A DNA stretch of 64,000 nucleotides from Sinohyriopsis cumingii (lineage: Eukaryota > Mollusca > Bivalvia > Unionida > Unionidae), in contig JAPYKE020000267.1 of assembly GCA_028554795.2 (NCBI GenBank), forward strand, positions 62,001-126,000, given 5' to 3'. Under the pieces are notes generated by a model. The model was not told where the DNA came from and did no database searches. It saw only the letters and a program-made list of their open reading frames with translations. The position numbers and the translations under genes were made by a program. Positions 1-14,238 of this stretch are shown here, piece by piece (the stretch's first letter is position 1; each line of letters begins with the position of its first letter).

Positions 1-104
1 ATGTCAATGGAACACGAAAATGTGTCCATTTGCTAGTGTCATATTTTCACTCCACCAGGATAAAGACAGTACTGTAAGTATATTAATTACACAGAAATTA
101 GTGG

Positions 105-230
105 AAGAGTGTCGATATAGGCTGCCAAGTGTGTGACATATTCATGAAACTTGGACTAGTCATTCCGATGTCAATCGACATTGGAACACATAAACATGGC
201 CGTTATTTGAGTAGTAAGACATAGCACTAA
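105..230 (+). repeat. Interspersed repeat, copy 1
   Basis: This segment resembles 34351-34470 in the same orientation. Shared parts include a stretch about a fall in motility of letters around tgtgtgacatattc/tgtgtgagatattc, an inner palindromic block (ccgatgtcaatcgacattgg here) and a common end, gtaagac. It has no coding content. It is a dispersed repeat of unknown class. Confidence 0.45.
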
Positions 231-924
231 AACAAAAACAACATGTCACATGTCTTACATTGTAGAACTATATTCTGGACTTGTACATTTTTGTTTAAGA
301 TTTTATTTAAGCACAACATATTTATTGATGGAATTTAATGTGCTTTTCTCTATTCTAAATTATATAATCAATATTCATTCCTAACTTATTTTACAAGCAA
401 ACTACATATAGTTATGTCATTTGTTATAAGAACTTGGCTATATTTTCAAGTGAGTGTTATCTTCACATACCAACACGTTTATTTTGTATGTACTGATTTT
501 CTGTATTTAAGACTCTAATTCCATGCCTGATAATTTTTTTCTTATGCTGCAATACATGATTCTTATACAGTATAGATCCAAAAATGTTCTTAGGGATATA
601 GAATACCCAAGTCATTGTGAGTGTTATCCTTGCTGATTTGATCTTTGCAATACAGTTTAATCATTACTTAATCTATGATATGATTGAGTTTTTTTTTAAA
701 CTAGTAATTTTTTAAATTACACTACATTTCTTTGTAATGTAACAAACCCAAATCACACACCCACACACTTAAGCTAGCACTTCATACACATGATTACAAT
801 GTCTTCACAAAAAGCTCAAAATGTCAAAGTCACTGTGAGTATTATCTTCACTGACATAATATTCTAACTTCCAGTCAACAATAACTTATTAATCTAGCAA
901 TCCTAATTTACTAGTTGTCTAAGT

Positions 925-1067
925 ATGAGGTGGGCAAACTATTTTTCAATGTAGCCACAGGTGTGGTGAATGAGAAGTGAAAAACATCATACCATGCCAC
1001 AACTGAGCCAAACTTACATGGCCAATTTGCCACTTGTGGTAATTGGTGACATGGTTGCCCACCCTGG
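925..1067. mobile_element. hAT-type MITE, decayed
   Basis: The left end carries GGTGGGCAAAC and the right end GTTGCCCACCCT, which are inverted relative to each other, as in non-autonomous hAT elements. Flanking 8-mers gtctaagt (917-924) and gtctaaat (1068-1075) look like an 8 bp target duplication with one mismatch. There is no coding capacity. Confidence 0.5.
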
Positions 1068-1879
1068 GTCTAAATCAGTGTGACCGTTGTCATTACCAGA
1101 CGGAAACCCAATTTAATGCCATTTGCATAAATTCATTTCAAATAAATATTATGATATAGTTGAAGTGTAAAGTCAAGCAAGTATTCTGTTTGCAGATTTT
1201 ACATTTTAGATGTTACAGTAAAGTCATATTTTCTCTTTTGCAGAAAACTGTATTGCAACTGGTTCCAAAATAGTAAATCTTATTCAATTTTCATTCACCA
1301 GAAAAAGTATTAATACAATCCTGAATTAACTGTATGGTACTAAAATATACCCTGATCTTGTGTGAGATTGTAATAGACAGAATTATACCTCAAGACAACA
1401 ATAATATATTGAATTTATATTATATCAAGACTGTCATGGTTATGAACTCCAACTTTATTCAGGTTTTTTCATAATAAATGATCATCTTGTGTTATGGCTG
1501 AAAAGAAATCAAAGTTCATTTCAACCCATTCTCTCCACATTTGTCAGTTGTTAAGAGGCATACTCATCATCAGTGTTATAGTAAAATGTAATCTTATCTG
1601 GATCAATCTTGGTAGTGTACTATATGAATGGAGAAAGAATATTATCATCCAGATTAAAATATATCTGATTCAGACTCTACTGAAAATTTTAGCTGGATAT
1701 GGGATACGGAGACTGATGTGTACGAACAAATCAATGTGTAGTAAGACCTTTTTAATTTAACATTTTAAACTCCTGCAGAAGAAAGAGATTTTTAGATCCA
1801 TTAAACTGTATTAACAATAACATTTCTTCAGTATGATTTTTCTTTACTTAGTAGTGACAAAACTCATATTTTAAAGTTG

Positions 1880-2072
1880 TTGTTTTGTGTTTGGTTTGGC
1901 TTTTTATGGTAAAGCAACACAAGTAAGTTATTTAGTGCCAAGGCACTTTAAGTATAGTACCTTGCCCAAGGACACACCATGGTAGCTAACCCAGGTTGGT
2001 TTGATGGTAGAATTTGAACCTACCTTATTTCACAGGTCCAGAAAGCTAACCACTGAGCCACTACAGCTCCCC
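1880..2072 (-). mobile_element. tRNA-derived SINE-like element
   Basis: Read on the minus strand, the right part looks like a tRNA head: an A-box-like GTGGCTCAGTGGTTAG, then a B-box-like GGTTCAAATTC about 40 bases later. The body contains a conserved-looking core around ccttgcccaaggacacacca. Such heads are typical of Pol III-transcribed SINEs. It is too divergent to be a functional tRNA gene. Confidence 0.55.
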
Positions 2073-5000
2073 ATCTTATAGTGGAATGCTGGTATACTTT
2101 ATGATCAAGAAGGATGGGTTGGTGTATGCATGTTGCATCTGAAAAAATTGATGGAATTTTTGTTTACATAATATTTTAGTCATACAATATGAATCATTTT
2201 CTATAGATTTAAGATGTATCAGATCAAGTTAAGACAAATCATATATTCTGTTTCCTGGGAATGTACTAAAATTCACTGTTATTGTTTGATATTTTTGGTA
2301 GTAAGCTTACTTGGTATTTTTTTCTTTTTAACTTGAATACCTAATTTGTTAACATCCTGTCCTAAATCTTCATGGTTCTGTCTATAAAGTGACAACTGTT
2401 GATACATGTAGGGAAGTTTTTGTTTATATCTTTTGATTTTTGTGGTTCTGGAAGTTGCAGTATTTGTTGTTGTATTATTAACCATTTCAGTAATTTAATG
2501 AATGCAGAGTATACTGCTCTATAAATGAAATTTAAGGGAAGATAATGTAAAAGTATGTTTCACTGCAAATATAAATTGTTTAAAATAATAACATATCATT
2601 TATCATATGACTATTCAATTGTGGTAACTAGTATTCCATCCAATATCTATATATTAAAATATGTCTTTTCATACAGCTGGTGATCATTTAGATACAAGTC
2701 CAATTGAACATAATCAAATTATCAGTGAAGGTGTTTTTATTAGTAGTAGTATTGCAAGTATAAGTGTTAGTATTAAGATTTCATATACAGGTATGATAAG
2801 TGTATCATAATGTTTAAATGATGCTCCTTGTTACAACATAAAATATGTTCATTGAAACAAATGGTTCACTGGTAAATTGGCAGTAAAGGTCTTCATTGAA
2901 TTATGTTGCATACACTATTTTACAATAAAACATATATGATGCATCTCAATTATGATGATGTGGAGGAGGAGGATTAATAATAATGCAGCTTAAGTTATCT
3001 TCATCACATAAGCTCTAGCAGATGTATAATTTTTATGTGGCTCATTATCAGTTTGAAACTGGTCTATGATTCCTGGATCTGGACATATATGGTCCCCTGC
3101 TGTTGTGCTGCTATGGTCTTTTCAGTTCATTAGGATATCAGTTACACTTGGTTTACATTTAGAACCCCATGGGATGGAATGAGCAGTTTGAAACTGAGAG
3201 AATGGTTAATAATCCATAATATAACTCCTGCAGTTATTATTAGGTTTGATATCAAGGTCTTTCATTAAAAGCTTTTCAACTCATGTTCTGTTCTACCATA
3301 CAGAAAAATAAAGTCAAATTCAAGGCTTTCAGAATCGTCCAGTTTGTTTCATGTGTTGTCAGTTTAATGGGCAGGTAAATAACGGTGCAGCAGACAGACT
3401 GTATATTGCCACTGTACCATATACATATCAGTGCTTAGTCTGCTCTCAGTGGCTGTGGTTTGATTAGTTACAAGTGTCATCACATGTGATTAATTATTAA
3501 CCAATGTAATGAAACTTATATAATTAGAAGGCTGTATTTAAAAGCTCTAAAGATCTTAAATGTGTGCTAGAGGGAAGGGATAGCAGTTATACTCCCAATT
3601 ATGTTTGTGATGAGCAAAAGCAGCTGCACACATATGAGCTTTTAGTTTGGTTCTGGTAGGGTCAAAACATGCAGGTACATTTTGATCTTTAAAAATTAAC
3701 ATAATTCCCATGGAATACTTTCCAAACCTAAGTATGCAATTGATTTGATAAAAGGTTGGAGATTACTGTTTAGGTTCTGTTCTTACAATACTAGATATAC
3801 CTGACTACTCCATAGTGAAATGGCCAACTGTTAAGTTATATAATCCAGATGAGTAATGTTAGCCATTTGTTTAAGTGTTTTCTCATTAATTTCATTTGTG
3901 TCACAAAGTTGCATGCAATATTTCTTTCTAGAATAAAATTATTTTATTTTCTAATTGTGTATTTTATGGTCTCACTGGACAATTTACCTGGTGAATTTTC
4001 ATCCGACAATGACCAATTGCAGAAAAATGAGAATAATTTTACAGTGAAGATACTAACAAAAACAAACTAATGATTTTTGTAGAAAGCATACATGTGAGGT
4101 TTTGACTGCAGTAATCAGGTTAATTCCTGATGCAACTATTGGTTTCTATACTGAACCATCACTGCCACCATCTCCTAAATGTTACATTCATTTTTGAAAA
4201 GAAATAGCTATTTTCAATATTTTTATGTGACAAGGCAGCTAAAAGAATCAGTATGTGCCTTATGCATAAATAAAGTTCACTAGTACTATAACAAATTAGC
4301 ATACTTTTCATCACCCCTCAACCATCTAGATTTTTTATATTTTCCTCTGTAGCAGACACACATAAAGGTCGGCAGCTCATTTGCAGACCAAGTTACGCAT
4401 TTGATCTCCAATGCTCATCTAACTGTGACAGGCAGTCACCAACAAGCCAGCCTATTTCCATGCCTAACTCAAAGTAAATCTAAACCACATTATAGATTTA
4501 GCTTATGTGTGAATTTAGAAATGCTAGGCTTGTGATAATTAGGTTCATGCCTTCTACCTAAAAATTAGGTGTATGTCAAAATACGAAACTATCCAGTGAG
4601 ACCTATGATGTTAATTTTAATCCCTATGGGATTTGTGACATAAAAAACCCAAATGCTTTATGTATTAAAAGGTAACTAATGGGTGCAAGATCTGCAGTGA
4701 ATCGATGGTATGTACGCTCGACTCCGGATAAAAATGTTTGTGTTACAATCGTGTTATCAAGTCAACCAGGTTACCTACTGCAATGTACCCTTGCCTTACT
4801 TCAATTCCCTCAGTACTCAGAAAACAACTAGTGTTGCTGTACATAACAAAACAAGTCCATATTGATTTTACCTAATTTACTATAGCCTGACCAAAAAAAA
4901 TAATTCTCTAAATAAAGCATGATTAATATGTGAAGGTCTCGCATGTAATAAAACTCTTCCAAGCTTTTAATGATATGAACCGATTTATCAATGTTTATCA

Positions 5001-8000
5001 AATTTACATGAAAAACTATTTCTTATTTGTTATGAAATATGTTCGATGTTTTGATCATATAAGCATTTCTGCTACATTAGATCAAAATAATCTTTTTGTC
5101 AGAAATAGAGCCTTTATAGTATAGTATTTGCAAGGTCAACCAATCACATGCAGAATTTGAGTTTAATATGAATGAATATGTTTTTTACAAAATTGCTCTT
5201 TTGCTACATCTTGATGAGATAAATATATTTACCAAGTCTGATAAAATTAATGAGAAATAGTTTTAAGAGCAGTAGCAAGAATGGCTAGTGAGATGTAGAA
5301 CCACCACATCATATGCATAGAATTTGCTTACAGCCTCAGACATACAAGCATTAAACAAGTTAGATCTAAAATGGATCATAAACACTGTTGTGCAAGTCGT
5401 AAGAAACTCTGCAAATCAGATGCAAGGTCACTTCATTAACATACCTTTATCGCACTCATAATAAGCATTATTGTGAAGCTTGACTATACAAGCCCAATGG
5501 CCAAGTATGATCAAACTTGAATCAGCAGTAGTGGTTATAACCTCGTGTATCTGTATGCATGTTCACTTCTTCAATCTAGATCTCATTTATATAAGCATGT
5601 ATTCTAAATTTAGTAAAAACTGCACTATATGTATACATATTGCATGCGGTGGTAACATGCTCAGTCAGGTGAAAGATCACTTTATTATTATTAATGGTTA
5701 ACATTCATCAAACTTCGAGGACAACTTAATGATTTTAGTCTATATTTTGGAAGTATGGCTTTTAGGCTGGTTAAAAAAACTCAACTAATCTTATACATGA
5801 TCACCTCGTGTATATACATGTACTTGGATTTTGCTCATTATTAGATTTATCCAAGAAGTTGATTTAAGCCCAAAACCAAGTTGTATATGAACAAATTGAT
5901 CAGAACTATGGACTCCAAAGTAGCTAATTTTTTACTGTTGAAAGACAGAAGGGGATGTGAAATAAGTAACACACTCTGGATCATTACATAAACCCACTTA
6001 GCCTTTTGACCAGTTGAGATAAAATAGCAACAATAATGCTAATTCAGATTGATAAATTATGTTTTCTCACATTACCTCTAGCCCTTTTCAACATGGATGA
6101 TATTTTTCTTCCACATATGTCAGCTCTTAATTAGTGGCCCTTTCCCATCATGAATGTTGTAGGTGAAACTCTCGAAATTAGGCTTTTTAATTTGTTTTTT
6201 AGAAGAAAAAAAATATTGGTCTGCATATATCAATGTCACCTTTTCTGTATTAGATTAAAATACCATATGTATATGTGTGTGTGTGTGTGTGTTAAATTTA
6301 GAATTTAATCAAACTTGTCTCCATGTGTTTATTTTACAACTGATGATGATAACACATAACTGGTTCAATTGTTAAAATGTTATTTCTTACTTCTAACAAC
6401 TGCTCATTATATCTGAATTTACATTCAATGCTTGTTTTAACTAACATATTTGGGATAATGGCCAAATTATTTATTTTGTAGTTTATCATTATATAATTTA
6501 CCAGTAATTTATCATTCAGATATGTAAAATATAGTACCATTATACTGACTTCATATTCTATTTGATATCCCAGCAATACATGTTAAGCAGATAAGTGCAA
6601 ATAAAAATGTTTAGGATGTAAAAGTTACTCCAAGCTGAAAGAAGATCTGCAAAAGATAATCTCCAACATATTACCAAACAAAACGCGAAGTTAACGCAGT
6701 TACCTTTTTATGATGTCTCAAACACCAACGGTACTGTACAGCTACGTCTTCTGAGTTTTACCGTCATCTTGTCTTTCAAACCATAATTAATTTCTTGACC
6801 TCTTACAAAATGAAGGAAATTTTAAATGCTATAATTTAAGCAGCTTCTTTACATGACATAAGATAAATTATGGCACAGTGTGATGTCTTTCAGCACGACG
6901 CAACTTCACATTTGAACGGCGTGCTGTGTGGGCATCCCTGACACAGCAACTGACATGAATTCTTTATTAGCAGACAATAATTCGGAATAAATCCTCCGCA
7001 AATCTAACATTCTCGATTTTTCATAGTTCCACTTTTTTATTGTTGCATTTGTTTGATTGTACAATTGCTAATGAAGTTCAATGAATCAAGTTCATTTGCT
7101 GTCTGAAATCCCGGTTCAGTTGGTATTTTCTTCCGCGCATGATGCCGTGTAAATAAAAGTTACGGTCGACATTCAAAGTGGTTTAGGTTAATTTATTATT
7201 TTCCTTTATTAAGGTCATTTGCAGAAAGTGTTTCGCTAGGATGAGATAATTTAAAAAAATATAAGAAAAAGAAAACTTTCTTTTCCAACGCTAATACTGG
7301 ATATATTTCAATTTGTGATTGATACTATAAATAAATATTTAAAAAACACTTTAGCCGTGGCTTCGGCGCGCCACTCGTTTTTGTGGGTTTTTTAAAATGT
7401 TGTTGATGTTGCTTTGGGGTTTTTTTGTGTGTGTACCACACTAAGAAACATACCAGGTATTAGGCCTAACGTAGGAAAAGAAATTATCCTGTATTTGTTA
7501 CTATTCTTACTGTAAAATGACGCAAAAGTGATCAAATTGCTATTAAGATTTTGTTTATATAACACTTACCGCTCGTTTTCCTCGAGATAAAGCAGCCACT
7601 TCAAAATGACTATAAAATCTGTGACAGATGAAGAATGTGGTTTAAATAATTCGTAATCGCCTGCCTTAAATACTGAAGGGATTTGCTAATGTATTTCATG
7701 GCCCTCGTTTGAATAGATACCAACGATCATGTATATCGACCAAAAGTTTTATAATCCTGCACACGATCATGAATTTTGTATTAAACAGTATATTACACGA
7801 GCGATCTGTGGCGAACTTGGGGGGGGGGGGGGGGGCTCTATTATACCCGCTATATCAGTTGAGAAAAATATTGAACAGATCAGGCCCCAATACTCTCGCT
7901 CTGAAAAAAACATTAAAATAATTACATGCAGAATATCGGCATGTCTCCCTCTTGCCGAAAATGTCAGCACCATATATATATATTTTGCAAGTAATGTAAT

Positions 8001-9960
8001 GGGTATAATAACACACACACACATACACACACACGCACACACACACACACACACACTATTTTGGGGGGTGGGGCACCGAAAATATGCCCCCATTTTCAAA
8101 AAATTAAAAAGTATTTTATGTTTGTGTGTTTCCCCCTCAGATGTGTTATATGTTTTATTTAAAACAAAATTTTGCAGATATTTTGATGGGGTATTTATGT
8201 TTCCATAGTATTATCTAAAGGGTTGTTCGTCCGAGTCTGGTTTCCCTCACCTTGCTCGAAGTTCCTTCCCTTGAAATATTTTGTGACCTTTGCTATATGT
8301 CGCCTAGGTCTCAGTGTTTGCTATATGTAATGGTGCTATATTGTATGTATGCTTTCCCAGTTGTATTTCTTCCTTTATGATGTTTTATTGTATCTTTTAA
8401 TTATTTGTATGGTTTTCTAATTTTGACCATGGAATGGTGTACTATTTAGATTTTGTTTTAAAAAATAATTTCCCGTTTTATTATTCGAGTGATAATATGT
8501 GTCGTTCCTCATAATAGGTTTTAAAGATGTTGACAGGTAGGTTACGCTCGATCCAAGGTTCACGCTTCTTTATTCTCTATGTGTTCTCCTGGGTCGCGTT
8601 AGGCCTCCTTTATTTAGTTTATCGGATAATGCTTTATTGAAAGATCCAAACGCATTTATGAGACTACATTATTGTGCAGTGGTCAACCATGCAGTGCGGG
8701 AGCTGTATGGATTTTAAGATATAGAAGAAGTTATATGGGTTTTAAACTAAGTGTTATATAGTATGTATTTGTGTCTCTGTTTTGCCTGTTTATGTTCTAC
8801 ATGGGGTGTTTTTAAAGGCTCAGGATAGCCCTCTCCACTTCGCTTAGAGCCATGTGACTTAGCCCCATGATGTCATTGCTATTTACTTCCCCCTTATATT
8901 TTCGCTGTATCCCTTATTATATAGGTCTTAGAAATTTTTTTCATAGAAAGAAAGAAAAATTAAATTACAAAATTCTTTTATTGTTTTCTTTCTTCCTTTC
9001 TTCCCTTTTCTCTTTAAAAAAAAAGGTTATATGGGTTTCTTTGAAATATTTGAAATATAATTTGAAATTTTCTTTAAAATATGGCTGTTGTGGGGTGCGA
9101 GGAGGGGGTATGGGTATGGCATCAGCTCGCAATTGCGCTACGCGACCCTTCGGTCTGTCATACCTATTCCTCTCTTCCCCAATTCCAACATAAATTGCGT
9201 TATATCAGCCTGACGGTAAGTATCTGTTCGTCGTAAGACGTATTGAGTTGGTATTGTGGTTAATATTTTTATTTTTACCACGTATCCTATTTAAAAATCT
9301 GTATCACCTGTCCACAGGATATCATCGTAGTTACTATATAGTCTATACATTTTTAGAACGATTTTGTTTTCGTTGTCTACATCTATGAATAAAATATTAT
9401 TTTTGTTATACTTATATTTTTTTGCAAATTTCCGTTATTAACTTTATCCTATTATGTTTAGTTTTTTTTACATTGGGCAATCGTATGTAGTTTGGTGAAG
9501 TTCGCTGTTTTACATAAAGGTCATTTCGGCATTATCTTGAGCATACGACGTTTGATTGCTTCTTCGTCTGTTAGCCAGGTGTTGTGCAGGTATTTAAAAA
9601 ATTATACTTTGTGTTTTGACAGATCTTATTTTCACCAATTTTTCCAAGGTTTTGTCAAATTTACCCCCCAGTTGTCCTCCTCTAATCTACATTTTATATT
9701 TTTGGTTATCTCCTCCCTAATCCAAGGGTCACTTTTACTTATTTCTATTTTCCATAAATCTGTTTTGTCTCTATATTTTAAAATTAGTTCTCTTATATGT
9801 TTAAATTTGCGTTTCACTTCATTTTTTATATTAATTTGTTATTTTTGTATATCTCTGGTCGGTTTCTCAAGGTGAAGCCGAACCAGTTGATGTACAGTGC
9901 TTCCCACGCTGTAGCCGGGTCTGATTGCGATTTTTTTAATCTATTGATTATGCTAGTTAA

Positions 9961-10191
9961 TTATAGTAGTAGGGGGCTCGGCAACCCCAAGCCCCCTTTA
10001 CTTTTGGCCCTATATAATGTCTCTTTTTCTACATAATGCATTTTATGATTCCATATATAATCTATTGTTTCGTTGTGTGTTTTGTTTAAAATTGTAATAT
10101 CCATATCTATGGATTTAATTATGTAGTTAATATTTGAGTAGAAATAAGTCTTTGCCATTTGGGCCCGCTCCATGATACGTAATGGCGCCAT
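9961..10191 (-). pseudogene. LINE ORF2 C-terminal fragment
   Basis: A 76-codon open piece of the post-RT region of LINE copy A. It contains APLRIMERAQMAKTYFYSNI and ends in a KGGLGLPSP motif, both typical of the thumb/connection region of L1-like ORF2 proteins. Further 3' pieces (9632-9817) match the start of the plus-strand copy at 23531-23800. It is degraded. Confidence 0.7.
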
Positions 10192-10549
10192 GGCCAGATT
10201 TTCACATTTTCTCTTATTTTGTTGATAATATGTTCATAGTTTTCTACAGCTTCTTTTGTTATTTTACCAAAGTAATCCCTTAGAGCCTTTACCGTGTCTC
10301 TCAGTAGGTGTGTGTGTGGGGGTGGGTGGGGGGGTGCAATCCAGGGTGGTGGCCCCTCCACCAGTTAACTATTTTTAAGATTTCGTGCTTGTTGTGGTTT
10401 ATTTTGGAACAAGATGCTTTACCAGATTTTTAAAATTCTTCTACTAGATGCTTATAGCATTTCCCCTCTCTTATAAAGTTGGCGCAATCATATGCATGTT
10501 AGAGCATTTTTTATTCTTTTTTAGGTTTGTTATTTGTATGCCTTGAATT

Positions 10550-10824
10550 CAGGGGCGGATTAAGGCTCGATTGTGCCCTAAGCTCTGACAAATCTTGGTT
10601 TCCCCCCCCCCTCCTTTCCACGTACACCTGGGAAAATAACCGTAGGGTGTACCCTGATCAAGAAACAGAACATTATGATCAGTTGGCACTAGACTTATCA
10701 TTTTTTTTACAAATCTTCATTCGCTTTTTTATTTCTTTTCACCCTTTTCTCAACTTTGTGGTGCCCCCTTTGGCCCTGGTGCCCTATCAAGTGATTAGTC
10801 TGCCTAAAGGTTAATACGCCCATG
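10550..10824. mobile_element. hAT-type MITE with perfect 8 bp TSD
   Basis: The left end is CAGGGGCGGATTAA and the right end, read inverted, is CATGGGCGTATTAA. Both sides carry the identical 8-mer CTTGAATT (10542-10549 and 10825-10832). Element size, CAGGGGCGG-type termini and 8 bp duplication fit a non-autonomous hAT transposon. It lies inside the RT region of LINE copy A, so it is the younger insertion. Confidence 0.8.
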
Positions 10825-10971
10825 CTTGAATTTCTGGGTTGTTTCTTATCGTGTGACTTAGGATTTCTATTGCCATTACGTATTGTAGCATTGATAGTGG
10901 ACATCCTTGTCTCACTGATCGTTGGATTTCAAATTCTTTCGTGCATTTCCCGTTTAATTGTACACATGAAA

Positions 10972-11181
10972 TTATCTCAATCTGTAGGATTTTGATTCAT
11001 TTCGGAAATTTGGTCTGAAACCAAATTTTTTAAAAACATTCTTTATATAGTTTTGTTCAAATCGGTCGAAAGCTTTCTCCTGGTCGAAGAGTACCATATC
11101 ACTCATCATACCAGTTTCATTTATGTAGTTAATTATAGTTTTAATGTTTAAAATATTGTTTTGTATATCCCTCCCCCACAA
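10972..11181 (-). pseudogene. LINE reverse transcriptase fragment
   Basis: A 69-codon open piece of RT from LINE copy A. It contains NYINETG followed by MVLFDQEKAFDR and a KKFGF segment, the usual order around the first catalytic Asp of L1-type reverse transcriptases. The RQGCPLS block follows about 60 bases downstream in another frame, so the gene is frameshifted. The YxDD region is not recognisable, because the MITE at 10550-10824 and later decay fall there. Confidence 0.75.
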
Positions 11182-13632
11182 GTTTGATTTACATTAATTA
11201 TTTTGTTTATCCTATCCGTTACTCTACTTGTTAAAATCCTACTTAAAATCTTAAAAGTGATATGGGCCTCCAGTTTTTAATTTCGTCTCTATCCCCTTTC
11301 CCTTTGCATATAATTATGATAACTCCCTCCCTCATAGATTTAGTCATTTTACTTTTACTTAAAAATATATTATTATACAAAGCGTTTAAGATCGGCGTCA
11401 GTTCACCTTGGAGCTTTCAGTAGAATTCCACGGTGAGTCTATCGTTCCCTGGCGATTGTTGTGAGTGTAGATATACTTTTTGTGATTTCTTCATCTGAGA
11501 TGACGTCATCACATTGGTCTCTATGTACTGTTGATGTCATCTCACAGTCGACAGTTTTGAAGAAGCTGTCGATTGTGCTGAAGTATGTGTTCTGTGTGGT
11601 GTATAGTTCTTTATAATATTGGGAAATATCATTTAGGATATCTTCTTTTACAGTATGGGTTACATTGTTTATTTTGATTTTGTTTAAATTGTATCACCTC
11701 CTTTTCTAAATTCGTCTCGTTTATATACGTTTTTTGCCTTGTTGCATATCTCTATAAATTTTCCCGCCCTTATTATTCTACCCTGATTTTCGTCTTCTTC
11801 AACGATTTTAATCTTGTCTGTCAATCGTTTTTTTTTCTCCATCGTCGTTTGTTGTTTTGCTTAATTCGAATTTGAGTTCGTGTTTGTCTTTTTTCTGTTT
11901 TTCAGCCCTCTATTTGAGTACTGAATATTCTTTTTAGTATGCTTTTCAAAACATCCCAATCAATTATTATATTAATATTTTCTTCATTTTTAGGTTTCTA
12001 TTTCTTTTTTTATTTTATTATTTCGACATATTCTTTGTCATTTAAAATCTTATTATTTAGTTTCCATAGTCCTGGCCCATAATTTTCTATTTTTTTTTTT
12101 TCATTTTTAAGTCAATAGTGACCATGAAATGGTCTGATAGTTTTTGGTTGGTTATTGCAGTATTAATATATATTAATGGATCATAAAAATTCCCGTAAAA
12201 TTGATAAAATCCTGCTAGACTGGTTTTATTTATAGTTAAAGGTAAATTCTCTTCTTAAAATGTGTAGTTTTCTATGAATGTCATTGTGCTTATTTAATAA
12301 ATGTACCATTTCAGTTTGGTATATTTTGTCACTTGTTAGGTCAATCGTTCTGTCAATTTCGTCCCCTACCCAGTTGAAATCTCCCCCTATGATTAGATTT
12401 TCCATCGAATATTGTTGTAGGTAGGTATATAAGTTTTCTTTAAAATTAGTTTCTTATTTCTATTAGCTGGCATGTACACATGTATAATATGCCAATTAAA
12501 CATTTTAACATGTAGCAACCGTCCCTTAAACAATTCCCCTACCTCAACCATTTCCTAGCTTACTCCCTGTTTTGTTTTAAATATTATTGTTGCAACCCAC
12601 TCTAATATCATTATTTGTAAAATTGTTGCATATCTTTATTGCGTTAAGTTTGTCTGCTACTAAAATTTTGAATTCTGGCTTAATACCATAGTGTGTTTCT
12701 TGTATCATTATTATATCAAAGTTTGTTTCTTTGGCTATTTTGTCTGCTTTCGCTTTGTCTATCCCATTACTGTTGATAGTAGCGATCCGGAAGTTTGTTT
12801 CTTCTATTTTTGCTTTACTCCCAGGTGCCGCATCACTTTTATATAGAATTTAATTGTATATATTTCAGTTAAAGTTATTATATTCCATATTTTTCTACAC
12901 ACACACCAGCACGCTCGACAAAGAGCGCTTGAGTAATATTCAGTTTGATACATCCTACATGGTAGTGGGCAGGAATACATATCGCTATCCTTCTGGACCG
13001 AAGTAGTAATATTGTTCCAATGTTATCACTCGACGTCCTCGATTTGTGCTTCATCGTATTTGCAGTCTATACACTTAAAGTTACAATGGAAAAGTGTACA
13101 TGAACATATTTATACCATAGACAGAGCCTTGAAGTACTACTTATTTCGGTTTAGAAATGTAAAACAAAAAAAAATATAAATAAAATAAAAACCCCGCTTC
13201 TGATAGTTCATTTCGATTCATTTGCACAAGAGCATTTGACGTTCATTTTGATGTCAATATATATTTATATCGACTAAGTGCGATTTGTTTTCAAAGTTGC
13301 TTTATTGCTGGTAGTGCTTCTGTTTCAAGTTCGATATATAATATACCCATAGAGCAGTAGTAATAAAACAAATCATGAACAACAACCATCATCATCATCA
13401 TCGGGAGTATTATTATCGTATATGTTGGTCACAGCGATGATCATTCATAAAAAGCGGTTGAAATATTAACAAGATTCCATCTCTTCAAATAGCAAATACC
13501 CTAGCAAAGTGTGTGTGTGTGTAATTTTTTACGTAGCTTTAAAAAAGTGCAATCATATCGCTACCATGTCTGCCTTCTGACAGTTTATAATGATGTGTAG
13601 CAATGTGGCATCATGCCACAAACATACAACAT

Positions 13633-13985
13633 TTTGTCCCACCCAATCACATTATTCTGACACCAGACCGACCAATCCGAACACTAACCTCTTAGAGGCA
13701 GCTGCTAGTACCATTTTTACAAGTCTCTAATATGATTCGGCCGGGGTTTAAATCCGCGACCTCTCGCATCCAAGGCGGACGCTCTGTAGAGACACTGCAC
13801 CACCGGAGCGATCGCTTAACAAAGAATGTACGATATTGTATCCTGTTGTTCATGACAACTCGACCTGGAGACCTACCTGAGGGAAATTGAAGGCGCATTA
13901 TAAGGTTATAATATACGAATCCAGAATCTTTTTGATAATTATAATTTTCAAGAAAGTTAGTGCCTGTTAGCATTTGACAAAGTGT
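13633..13985 (-). repeat. tRNA-like head module, copy A
   Basis: This ~350 bp module is repeated at 28335-28698 and each time sits directly left of the ~360 bp satellite array. On the minus strand, 13733-13812 looks like a tRNA-derived SINE head: AGAGCGTCCGCCTTGGATG followed by a GGTTCAAAC-type B box (decayed to GGATTTAAAC). Its constant position next to the satellite suggests that head and array belong to one composite element, as in tandem-repeat-bearing non-autonomous elements of molluscs. That is an inference. Confidence 0.6.
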
Positions 13986-14207
13986 GCTTGCAGTAGCGTA
14001 CTAAGGGGAGGTGGAGTTTACAACATACTTCGATGCTGACACTACTGATTTCAAGCATAAAATTAAAGATAAACAACAGCATAACATGTTAATATATCTT
14101 ATTAAGTACGTCTTCATTTGTCTTACCGTGCGCCAAATGCCTTCCTACACGAACATGTTCCACATAGGTAAATAAGTTGTACCAATAGTAAACGACCACC
14201 GATTTCG

Positions 14208-14238
<31 letters not shown>

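Larger units (their letters stand above)
1..8050. other. Anonymous AT-rich host DNA
   Basis: No host gene could be recognised on either strand. Open frames are short, hydrophobic or low-complexity and lack any motif I know. The stretch contains a repeat at about 105-230 (also at 34351-34470), a hAT-type MITE at 925-1067, a tRNA-derived SINE-like piece at 1880-2072 and a short (TG)n tract near 6274-6293. Between 2080 and 6270 I see nothing I can name. Around 6880-7180 the sequence becomes slightly richer in CpG, but no exon is visible. Confidence 0.6.
8050..12850 (-). mobile_element. L1/Tx1-like LINE, decayed copy A
   Basis: Broken minus-strand frames spell out a non-LTR retrotransposon. Near 12840-12600 is an AP-endonuclease start with ATINSNGID and an IIMIQETHYG-like motif. 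At 10972-11181 is reverse transcriptase with MVLFDQEKAFDR. At about 10930-10880 is RQGCPLS. At 9961-10191 is the downstream region with MERAQMAKTYF and KGGLGLPSP. The 3' part (about 8050-9490) is non-coding and reappears at 23480-25370. The frames carry many stops and shifts. A hAT MITE (10550-10824) and a GT-rich tract near 10310-10335 interrupt the RT region. It is not functional. Confidence 0.8.

Noticed and set aside
1494-1760. 88-codon plus frame as a host exon
   Set aside because: Composition is that of random AT-rich DNA, with no domain and no splice context.
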